Shown in pieces: positions 1 through 5,290 of a stretch of DNA of 10,337 nt (position 1 is the first letter of the stretch; every line of letters begins with the position of its first letter). The DNA comes from Deltaproteobacteria bacterium (GTDB taxonomy: Bacteria > Chloroflexota > Dehalococcoidia > Dehalococcoidales > BS750m-G39): NCBI GenBank assembly GCA_030606505.1, contig JAUWGI010000014.1, positions 1 to 10,337 of the forward strand. The letters run 5' to 3'. Both the position numbers and the translations under genes were made by a program. The notes under the pieces are model-generated. The model saw only the letters and a program-made list of their open reading frames with translations. It was not told the DNA's origin and ran no database searches.

Positions 1-141
1 AAGGTACTAAAGTTAATCCCCTTGAGGAGATTCGCTGAACCTAAAGAACTAAAAGGATTGGCGGTTTTTCTGGCATCGGATGCCTCCAGCTACATCACCG
101 GTGCCACCTATGTAACGGATGGCGGCTGGAGTGCCTGGTAG
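1..141 (+). CDS. SDR-family oxidoreductase, C-terminal fragment (5' end outside window)
   Basis: The frame is open from base 1 to a TAG at 139-141 and gives 46 residues. They match the C-terminal tail of short-chain dehydrogenase/reductases: an [12 protein letters not shown] segment, then [14 protein letters not shown] and the closing [11 protein letters not shown]. In classical SDRs this tail follows the catalytic YxxxK and the substrate-binding loop and packs at the tetramer interface; the Rossmann fold and active site lie upstream of the window. The tail is typical of FabG-like 3-oxoacyl reductases and glucose-dehydrogenase-like enzymes, so the substrate cannot be named. The next gene starts 22 bp later, so the two may be co-transcribed although no functional link is evident. 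Confidence 0.85.
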   Translation, partial: KVLKLIPLRRFAEPKELKGLAVFLASDASSYITGATYVTDGGWSAW

Positions 142-163
142 GAAACTACATAAGGAGCAGAAT

Positions 164-874
164 ATGCCAGATAATGTAGAGCAGTTTCCCATATGGCGCA
201 TCACCGAGACAGGCAGGGAAAATACTACCGATGTAGTAGTCAGGGAGTTTACGGTCACCATCACCCTGAATAACCAGGAGGTGGCCACCCGGCTCTGCTC
301 CCCCCGGAACCTGGACTACCTGGCGGTCGGTTTCCTGGCCTCTGAAGGCCTGATAGAGGGCAAAGACGATATCAAGAAGATAGACGTTGACTCGTCCGGG
401 GGCACGGTAAGGGTGACAACGAAAAGGGACATTCAGCCTGCCCGCGGTCAGGTAAAAGTTGATTCCGATATTGAAATATCACCCCCCCAGGTCTTCGCCC
501 TTATAGATGATTTTGTTCAGCGCTCCGAAGTATTCAAAGCCACCGGCGGGGTACACAGCGCCGCCCTAGGTAATGCTAAAAACATTTTAGTCTTCAACGA
601 AGATATCGGCCGGCATAATGCCATTGACAAGGTCTTCGGTGAATGTCTCTTGAACAATATACCCACAGCGGGGCGTCTGCTAATCACCAGTGGGCGGGTC
701 TCATCGGAGATATTGCTTAAGGTAGCCAGCAGAAACGTGCCCCTGCTTATCTCCAAGGCCGCCCCCACCGACCTCGGGGTGAGGCTGGCCCAGGACCTAG
801 GAGTAACCCTCATCGGCTTTGCCCGCGATAGAAAGATGAACCTCTACGCCAACGAATGGAGGATAAAGAGGTAA
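164..874 (+). CDS. fdhD: Formate dehydrogenase accessory sulfurtransferase FdhD
   Basis: 236 aa. FdhD passes sulfur from a cysteine desulfurase to the bis-MGD cofactor of formate dehydrogenases in the cytoplasm. Family blocks are clear: CSPRNLDYLAVGFLASEG (45-62), FKATGGVHSAAL (124-135), FNEDIGRHNAIDKVFGE (144-160), LITSGRVSSEILLK (173-186) and a C-terminal LIGFARDRKMNLY. I chose the ATG at 164 because AAGGAG lies at 152-157; an in-frame ATG at 119 would overlap the SDR gene and add 15 residues unlike the family. Oddity: the sulfur-transferring CxxC motif (C121/C124 in E. coli) is absent. The only cysteines are C45 and C161, and the expected stretch (about 85-105) has none. It heads a run of sulfur-carrier genes, consistent with cofactor maturation. 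Confidence 0.93.
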   Translation: MPDNVEQFPIWRITETGRENTTDVVVREFTVTITLNNQEVATRLCSPRNLDYLAVGFLASEGLIEGKDDIKKIDVDSSGGTVRVTTKRDIQPARGQVKVDSDIEISPPQVFALIDDFVQRSEVFKATGGVHSAALGNAKNILVFNEDIGRHNAIDKVFGECLLNNIPTAGRLLITSGRVSSEILLKVASRNVPLLISKAAPTDLGVRLAQDLGVTLIGFARDRKMNLYANEWRIKR

Positions 875-920
875 AATCCACCCTTAAGGCTTGCTTTAGT
901 CGAAGGAGTCGTTTACCATT

Positions 921-1124
921 ATGGAGCCAAAAATCAAAGTCCGTTTCTCATCGGGAGAAGAAAAAGAGGTGACCGTCGAGGAGGCCAGGAGAATCCTGGA
1001 CGAAACCTACAGTGACCCGCTGGGGGGACTGGTAGCCAACGGCAAGACCAACGAGGTCATCTACCGGATAGACCCGGATGTGACCGAAATTGTTGTTTTA
1101 GACACGATAATCGGAGGCGGCTAG
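921..1124 (+). CDS. Small ubiquitin-like (MoaD/ThiS-type) protein ending in GGG
   Basis: 67 aa with ATG at 921 and GAAGGAG at 902-908 as ribosome binding site. The N-terminus (KIKVRFSSGEEKEVTVEEA) reads as a beta-hairpin followed by a helix, the middle is polar, and the end VVLDTIIGGG is a hydrophobic strand running into three glycines. This shape fits the beta-grasp sulfur-carrier fold, whose C-terminal Gly-Gly is adenylated and thiocarboxylated by ThiF/MoeB enzymes. The next gene, 25 bp downstream, encodes such an enzyme, which strengthens the reading. The final third glycine is unusual, since MoaD and ThiS normally stop at GG; either it is tolerated or one residue is trimmed. I do not recognise a named family; the fold and role are inferences from the tail and the neighbours. 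Confidence 0.75.
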   Translation: MEPKIKVRFSSGEEKEVTVEEARRILDETYSDPLGGLVANGKTNEVIYRIDPDVTEIVVLDTIIGGG

Positions 1125-1149
1125 CTTATTTAAGGGGGTAGCTGGCAAA

Positions 1150-1890
1150 ATGCTCAGCCAAGATGAGCAGGAAAAGTATGCCCGCCAGATGATGCTTAAA
1201 GGCTTCGGGCTTAAAGGGCAGGAGAGGCTTAAAAAGGCCAGGGTCTTTGTTGCCGGCATCGGTGGACTGGGGTCATCGTCAGCCACCTATCTGGCCGCCG
1301 CCGGAGTGGGCACACTCCGCATCGTTGACCACGACAGCGTGGAACTGAGCAACCTGAACCGGCAGATCCTGCACTGGCCAGAGGACATCGGCCAGAAAAA
1401 GATTAGTTCGGCTAAGGAAAAGCTAAAGCAACTGAACCCCGACGTGGCCATAGAGGCCATCGAGGAGAGGATAACCGAAGCCAATATCTCCCGGCTAGTG
1501 GCTGGCTTCGACCTCATCGTCGATGCCATGGACAACCTGCCCACCCGCTACTTACTTAATAAGGTAGCCATAGAGAAGAATATCCCCTTCTTTCACGGTG
1601 CGGTCTACGGCTTTGAGGGCCGGGCCATGACGGTCATACCGGGAAAGAGCGCCTGCCTGAGATGCGTCTATCGGGGGGCCATCCCCGAGGAGAAATTCCC
1701 GGTCATCGGGGTTACCCCGGCAGTCATCGGCTGCATCCAGGCCACCGAGGCGATAAAGTACCTGGTGGGGATAGGGCAGCTGCTGACCAATAGACTTTTA
1801 GTCTACGACGGGCTAAATATGAAATTTACCGAATTTAAAATTAAAAAAGACCCCGATTGCCCGCACTGCGGAAAGCTGAGCCAGGGGTAA
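1150..1890 (+). CDS. HesA/MoeB/ThiF-family sulfur-carrier adenylyltransferase (E1-like)
   Basis: 246 aa. Enzymes of this family use ATP to adenylate the C-terminal Gly of MoaD/ThiS-type carriers before sulfur is loaded. Seen here: GIGGLGS nucleotide loop (36-42), acidic D60/D62, SNLNRQ arginine-finger motif (67-72), lysines K83/K84, DAMDN (126-130) and two zinc pairs, CLRC (169-172) and CPHC (237-240). The place of the MoeB Cys187 / ThiF Cys184 thiol is occupied by proline (FPVIGVTP, P184), so an E1-style persulfide or thioester on that cysteine is not possible; MoeB is known not to need it. The candidate carrier genes lie 25 bp upstream and 3 bp downstream, so a single enzyme may serve both. 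moeB-like is the best guess, but ThiF or HesA roles are not separable by sequence. Confidence 0.93.
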   Translation: MLSQDEQEKYARQMMLKGFGLKGQERLKKARVFVAGIGGLGSSSATYLAAAGVGTLRIVDHDSVELSNLNRQILHWPEDIGQKKISSAKEKLKQLNPDVAIEAIEERITEANISRLVAGFDLIVDAMDNLPTRYLLNKVAIEKNIPFFHGAVYGFEGRAMTVIPGKSACLRCVYRGAIPEEKFPVIGVTPAVIGCIQATEAIKYLVGIGQLLTNRLLVYDGLNMKFTEFKIKKDPDCPHCGKLSQG

Positions 1891-1893
1891 GAA

Positions 1894-2166
1894 ATGGGTG
1901 TCACCATAAACCTCGGCCCCGGCCTACACCGCCTTACCGATGGCCAGACAACGGTTGAGGTCGAGGGCAACACCGTCGGCCAGTGCCTTGACGGGCTGGT
2001 AAATCGGTTTCCCGGGATTAAGCCGCGGCTGTTCGATAAGAAAGGCAAACTGCGCAACTACATTGATATCTATGTCAATCAGGAGAGCTCCTACCCCGAG
2101 GAGCTGGCCAAAGCGGTCAGGGACGGTGACGAGCTCCATATAATGTTGCTAGTCGCCGGGGGGTAG
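1894..2166 (+). CDS. MoaD/ThiS-family sulfur carrier protein
   Basis: 90 aa, starting 3 bp after the adenylyltransferase stop, so translation is probably coupled. The chain shows the MoaD layout: an N-terminal strand, VEVEGNTVGQCLDGLVNRFPGI (helix around 28-40), a central IDIYVNQES strand, then AVRDGDELHIMLLVAGG. The DGDE(L) turn followed by a hydrophobic strand and terminal Gly-Gly is the signature of molybdopterin synthase small subunit and related carriers. Thiocarboxylated MoaD donates both sulfurs of the molybdopterin dithiolene, working with MoaE, which is not in this window. At 90 aa it is slightly longer than E. coli MoaD (81). A role as carrier for tungsto-enzyme cofactor or for another pathway is also possible. 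Confidence 0.92.
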   Translation: MGVTINLGPGLHRLTDGQTTVEVEGNTVGQCLDGLVNRFPGIKPRLFDKKGKLRNYIDIYVNQESSYPEELAKAVRDGDELHIMLLVAGG

Positions 2167-2189
2167 ATCACAGGGAGGAGTCAGAAATA

Positions 2190-2753
2190 ATGGAAACCAA
2201 GATAGTCTATTTTGCCGAACCCGGCAAGCGGAACACCGATGAAGTGCTGCGCCTGGCCAGGCTCAGGGCGGAAGAGCTGGGCATAAAAACCATACTGGTA
2301 GCATCTACCACCGGAGATACCGCCCTCAAGGCGACGGAGGTCTTTAAAGGGGCCAGGGTGGTGGTGGTGAGCCACTTTACCGGCATGATGGAGCCCAACA
2401 CCCAGGAGTTCAGCGAAGAGAACCGCCAGAAGGTCTTAAGCGCCGGCGTCCCCTTGCTTACCGCCACCCATACCTTTTCCGGCCTGGGCAGAGCGATGCG
2501 CAAGAAGTTCAAGATGTACCTCTTTGAGGAGGTGGTGGCCAACACACTGCGTATGTTCGGGCAGGGCATGAAGGTAGTCTGTGAAATCACCCTTATGGCG
2601 GCTGACGCCGGCCTGGTGCGCACCGACGAGGATATCATCGTTATCGGCGGCACCGGCCGGGGGGCGGATACGGCGGTGGTGCTGCGGCCGGTCAACTCCG
2701 AGGACTTTTTCGACCTCAAGGTTAAGGAAATCCTCTGCAAACCCCTGCTCTAA
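2190..2753 (+). CDS. Stand-alone pyruvate kinase C-terminal (alpha/beta) domain protein
   Basis: 187 aa, ATG at 2190 with a strong GGGAGGAG at 2173-2180. It resembles the pyruvate kinase C-terminal domain (PK_C) without the catalytic TIM barrel: an N-terminal DEVLRLARLRAEELGIKTILVASTTGDTA-like alpha/beta unit (residues 17-45), VVVVSHFTGM near 57-66, and the end IIVIGGTGRGADTAVVLRP (149-167). In pyruvate kinase this domain binds allosteric effectors; free-standing copies occur in many anaerobes and archaea with no settled function. It lies 23 bp after the MoaD gene on the same strand and probably closes the operon. It cannot make pyruvate by itself. The gene ends 8 bp before a convergent gene, with no hairpin between them. 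Confidence 0.85.
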   Translation: METKIVYFAEPGKRNTDEVLRLARLRAEELGIKTILVASTTGDTALKATEVFKGARVVVVSHFTGMMEPNTQEFSEENRQKVLSAGVPLLTATHTFSGLGRAMRKKFKMYLFEEVVANTLRMFGQGMKVVCEITLMAADAGLVRTDEDIIVIGGTGRGADTAVVLRPVNSEDFFDLKVKEILCKPLL

Positions 2754-2761
2754 GCTAAAGG

Positions 2762-3190
2762 TTACTCGTCTACCTCTTTCAGGCAGCAGGCGACTCTAAT
2801 CTCCAGGCTTTCAGTATCCTGGCCACTCCTGCCATCGCTCACGGTAACGGTAATGGTGTAGGTGCCGTAATCGTCGGGGGTAACCCAGTTACCCACCGCC
2901 CCATCACCGGTGATATCGCCGCCATCAACCGACCAGGCATAGCTCAGGCCGTCACCGTCCGGGTCCGAGGCAGCACACTCAACAGGGACAGACATGGCCT
3001 TTTTCACCTGCCGCCACTCCGAAGTCAGGCTGTCAATAACCGGCGGCTGGTTAACCGGCGCCTCATCAAGCAGCGGCTGGTCGGCTGGCGGTTGGCTAGG
3101 TGAGGGACAACCAGTGATAACAAGAACGGTGGCAATCACTATAATTAAAACGGCCAGCCACTTCGTCGGCTTGTCTATCAGTTTTGCCAC
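2762..3190 (-). CDS. PKD/Ig-like domain lipoprotein
   Basis: 142 aa from a GTG start at 3190 (GGGGAG lies 5 bases upstream on the minus strand). It begins with a lysine-containing n-region, a hydrophobic core WLAVLIIVIATVLVI, and a lipobox ITGC with the lipidated cysteine at 28, so it should be anchored on the outer face of the membrane. A proline-rich linker (29-52) leads to one domain with PKD-like features: PPVIDSLTSEW, ASDPDGDGLSYAWSVDGG and DYGTYTITVTVSDG. Such domains mediate binding or spacing on secreted proteins; no enzyme domain is present. Three cysteines besides the lipid one (C53-region excluded, C68-type position and a CC pair near the end) could form a disulfide. It follows xdhC by 32 bp and may share its transcript, though a functional link is not obvious. 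Confidence 0.8.
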   Translation of the reverse strand: MAKLIDKPTKWLAVLIIVIATVLVITGCPSPSQPPADQPLLDEAPVNQPPVIDSLTSEWRQVKKAMSVPVECAASDPDGDGLSYAWSVDGGDITGDGAVGNWVTPDDYGTYTITVTVSDGRSGQDTESLEIRVACCLKEVDE

Positions 3191-3222
3191 ATATTCTCCC
3201 CTTGACTAAACAACCACGCTTG

Positions 3223-3996
3223 CTAGGACGACCGCCTAACCTTTATTAACTCCGCCAGGATACTGACGGCTATCTCCTCCGGCGTCTGCGCCCCTATCTC
3301 CAGCCCGATTGGGGCATGGACCCTGTCCAGCTGCTCCCGGGTTATCCCCCTGTCCCGCAGGTGGGAGAATATAGTCGCGTTTTTGGTCTTGCTGCCTATC
3401 ATGCCGACATATTTAGCCGGGGTACCCACCGCCCACTCCAGCACCACCTCGTCATGCTGGTGACCCCGGGTAACAATCACGATATAGCTTGATTTATCTA
3501 TCTTCACCTTGGGGAATGACCTGGTGAAGTCCTCGGCCAGGATAACATTGGCTTCGGGGAACCTCTCGGCGCTGGCGAAATCAGCCCGGTCGTCAATAAC
3601 GGCAATATTGAAGCCGCAGAGCTTGCCCATCTTGGCCAGCGGCAGCGAGATATGGCCGCCACCGAATATATATAAGGCAGGCGGGGTCAGGATAGGCTCG
3701 ATAAACACCTCCAGGTCTCCCCCGCAGACCATCCCCTCCTCCTCGGCCTCACTGGCGGTCAGGCTCCTGTGGAGACGCTTAGGCTTGCCATGCTTGATTA
3801 CCTTAACCGCTTCCTCGATTACCTGGGCTTCCAGGCTGCCGCCGCCTATTGTTCCCATGATGCTGCCGTCGAGCTTAACCAGCATCTTGGCTCCCTCTTC
3901 GCGGGGAGTGGAGCCGGTGGCCGAAACCACCGTGACCAGCGCCGCCTCTTCACCCTCGGCCTTAATCCTGACTATTTCCTGGTAGATATCATCCAT
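3223..3996 (-). CDS. xdhC: XdhC/CoxI-family molybdenum hydroxylase maturation factor
   Basis: 257 aa. XdhC binds molybdopterin or MCD cofactor, promotes its sulfuration and delivers it to xanthine-dehydrogenase-family enzymes. Seen: the N-terminal XdhC/CoxI domain with TVVSATGSTPREEGAKM (22-38), GTIGGGSLEA (48-57) and MVCGGDLEVFIEP (89-101, with the conserved cysteine C91), then the Rossmann-like XdhC C-terminal domain with IFGGGHIS (110-117), DDRADF (135-140), VTRGHQHDE (175-183), GMIGSKTK (198-205) and HAPIGLEIGAQTPEEIAVSI (227-246). All family blocks are intact and the length is normal. The ATG at 3996 has AGAGG upstream. It follows yqeB by 27 bp on the same strand; that pairing and mocA elsewhere in the window point to an MCD-type hydroxylase. 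Confidence 0.95.
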   Translation of the reverse strand: MDDIYQEIVRIKAEGEEAALVTVVSATGSTPREEGAKMLVKLDGSIMGTIGGGSLEAQVIEEAVKVIKHGKPKRLHRSLTASEAEEEGMVCGGDLEVFIEPILTPPALYIFGGGHISLPLAKMGKLCGFNIAVIDDRADFASAERFPEANVILAEDFTRSFPKVKIDKSSYIVIVTRGHQHDEVVLEWAVGTPAKYVGMIGSKTKNATIFSHLRDRGITREQLDRVHAPIGLEIGAQTPEEIAVSILAELIKVRRSS

Positions 3997-4028
3997 CTCT
4001 ATAACCTCTAAACTCTATAACCCCTAAA
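3997..4028 (-). repeat. Tandem 16-bp duplication covering the xdhC ribosome binding site
   Basis: Positions 3997-4012 and 4013-4028 are head-to-tail 16-bp copies that differ at one base. Read on the minus strand each holds a GRGG purine box before TTATAG. The upstream copy contains the yqeB stop codon (TAG at 4026-4024), and the downstream copy supplies the xdhC ribosome binding site directly before its ATG. It looks like a local replication-slippage duplication. Confidence 0.8.
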
Positions 4029-4830
4029 CATTGTAGCGCATCATTATCGCCTCTAAAACCCCGCCGGCAATAGCCCTTACCCTGGGGCGGATGGTATAAC
4101 AGTCCTCTCTATTCCCGGAAGGGTCAATCTCGCCCAGCTTCGTCCCCTTCTTTACCGCTGTCCCGCTTCTGAGCAGAGCCCGGATTATGCCGTCTATCTC
4201 CGCCTCGACCGGCTGTCCGGCAACTGAAGCCACCACCTCGCCGGCGCTGACAGGTTCCCCTATCTCCTTATCGGTCTGGAAAAGGCCGCCTTGCTGAGCA
4301 TGGAGCGCCCGCTCATGGGTCAGACCGCCGATGGCGACGGGGATTCCGGTGTCTTTCTCGGCCTCCCCCTCGAGGATTACCCGGCCCAGTCTCTCACTGT
4401 TGTTGGTCTCCACCACCAGGTGGACATCTTTACCCGCCCGGAAGCCGGGCCCCAGCCCGATGACCAGGGGGGCATCGCTACTCTTTGTCCCCAGGTTCTT
4501 TTTAGCCATTATAGCGTCAACCATCACCTCAGGTTTAAGGATTTTCTTGACCGACTTTTTGGGGTCAACGACGATGGGTATGCGGCCTTCCCGCCATAAC
4601 TTGTGAATCTCAGCCGCCGATTCAACCCGCCGGGCAACTATCCCCTCCACCTCCTTTTCACCATCATAGATTGCCTCGCAGAAGGCAACCCCCCGGCTGA
4701 CGGCCAGAGGCTCAGCAGTTTCGGTCAGGCAGACGCGGAAGCGGGCGCAGGCCAGCTTATGGGCCACCCCGCTGGCTACCTCCCCACCCCCCCTTATAAG
4801 AACGACTAAGCGGCTTAGCTCGGCACTCAT
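4024..4830 (-). CDS. yqeB: YqeB/EF2563-family molybdenum hydroxylase system protein
   Basis: 268 aa from the ATG at 4830. This family (known from Enterococcus EF2563 and E. coli YqeB) travels with selenium-dependent molybdenum hydroxylases and is thought to help mature their cofactor; the reaction is not settled. Seen: the N-terminal LVVLIRGGGEVASGVAHKLA (8-27), a Rossmann-like start, FRVCLTETAEPLAVSRGVAF (31-50), VVDPKK near 87-92, VIGLGPGF (123-130), and a C-terminal biotinyl-lipoyl-like hairpin IIRALLRSGTAVKKGTKLGEIDP (215-237). The frame stays open to 5025 but the extra 65 residues are the antisense of the metallopeptidase gene and look non-coding. Heads the minus-strand operon with xdhC. 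YqeC and SelD, often nearby, are not in this window. Confidence 0.92.
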   Translation of the reverse strand: MSAELSRLVVLIRGGGEVASGVAHKLACARFRVCLTETAEPLAVSRGVAFCEAIYDGEKEVEGIVARRVESAAEIHKLWREGRIPIVVDPKKSVKKILKPEVMVDAIMAKKNLGTKSSDAPLVIGLGPGFRAGKDVHLVVETNNSERLGRVILEGEAEKDTGIPVAIGGLTHERALHAQQGGLFQTDKEIGEPVSAGEVVASVAGQPVEAEIDGIIRALLRSGTAVKKGTKLGEIDPSGNREDCYTIRPRVRAIAGGVLEAIMMRYNV

Positions 4831-4863
4831 TTTCGGCCTATCGGAAAATATAACCCGGAAGAC

Positions 4864-4894
4864 TTGCCCAGAGATTATACCACAATGATATAAT
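4864..4894. promoter_or_regulatory. Divergent promoter region with inverted -10 boxes (yqeB / metallopeptidase)
   Basis: ATTATA at 4874-4879 (TATAAT on the minus strand) and TATAAT at 4889-4894 (plus strand) form a perfect 6-bp inverted pair 9 bp apart between the divergent genes. For the plus gene a TTGCCC sits at 4864-4869, but the 19-bp spacer is long. No good -35 is visible for the minus gene. The plus box would start RNA near 4901, leaving a leader of about 15 nt before the ATG at 4916. The same dyad could be read as a degenerate ModE-type site. Confidence 0.45.
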
Positions 4895-4915
4895 GAAGCT
4901 AAACCGGTTTGGATT

Positions 4916-5290
4916 ATGGACAGAGAAAGTTTCGAACGGCTGGTGGCCAGAGTGGTGGATGACCTGCCCGAGGAGTTTCTCCTCAGGCTGGAGAACATAG
5001 ATATCGTGGTGGAGGACCGCCCCACCCCCGACCAGCTACTCCATCTGGAGTTGGAGCATGGCGAAACACTGCTCGGCCTCTACGAGGGGGTGCCACGAAC
5101 CGAGCGGGGCTGGCACTACGGGCTGGTGCCGCCGGATAAGATAACCATATTCCAGCGGTCAATCGAGGCTAAATGCCGCTACGGCGGCAATATCAGCGCC
5201 GAAATCCAGCGGGTGGTCAAGCACGAGATAGCCCACCACTTCGGCATCAGTGATGCTCGGCTAAGGCAGATAGAGGAGGATGACGACTAA
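4916..5290 (+). CDS. Small zincin-like metallopeptidase family protein (PF06262 / DUF1025 type)
   Basis: 124 aa. The C-terminal part carries VVKHEIAHHFGISDARL, with the zinc-binding HExxH at 103-107 (H103, E104, H107) and the ISDxRL tail typical of the short zincin_1 family. Upstream, NIDIVVEDRPTPDQ (27-40), LLGLYEGVPRTERGW (52-66) and DKITIFQRSIE (74-84) match the family pattern of a beta-sheet core with an LGLY(E/Q)G box. It is cytoplasmic, with no signal peptide. Members are widespread in actinobacteria and Chloroflexota; substrates are mostly unknown. The ATG at 4916 lacks a good Shine-Dalgarno and the probable -10 lies only about 22 bp upstream, so the leader is very short. Its TAA overlaps the TAG of the convergent cohesin gene. 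Confidence 0.9.
   Translation: MDRESFERLVARVVDDLPEEFLLRLENIDIVVEDRPTPDQLLHLELEHGETLLGLYEGVPRTERGWHYGLVPPDKITIFQRSIEAKCRYGGNISAEIQRVVKHEIAHHFGISDARLRQIEEDDD

Noticed and set aside
119..163. N-terminal extension of fdhD from ATG at 119
   Set aside because: It overlaps the SDR gene, has no family similarity, and a proper ribosome site precedes the ATG at 164.
2207..2740. 177-aa open frame on the minus strand
   Set aside because: It is the exact antisense of the PK-C domain gene, with low-complexity Ser/Thr-rich composition and no family signal.
3655..3680. AT-rich TATATATA stretch as another ModE site or promoter
   Set aside because: It lies within the conserved coding region of xdhC (IFGGGHIS area) and does not form the 7+8+7 dyad.
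4831..5025. 65-residue N-terminal extension of yqeB
   Set aside because: It is antisense to the zincin gene, Ser/Arg-rich, and the YqeB family begins at the LVVLIRGGGE region.
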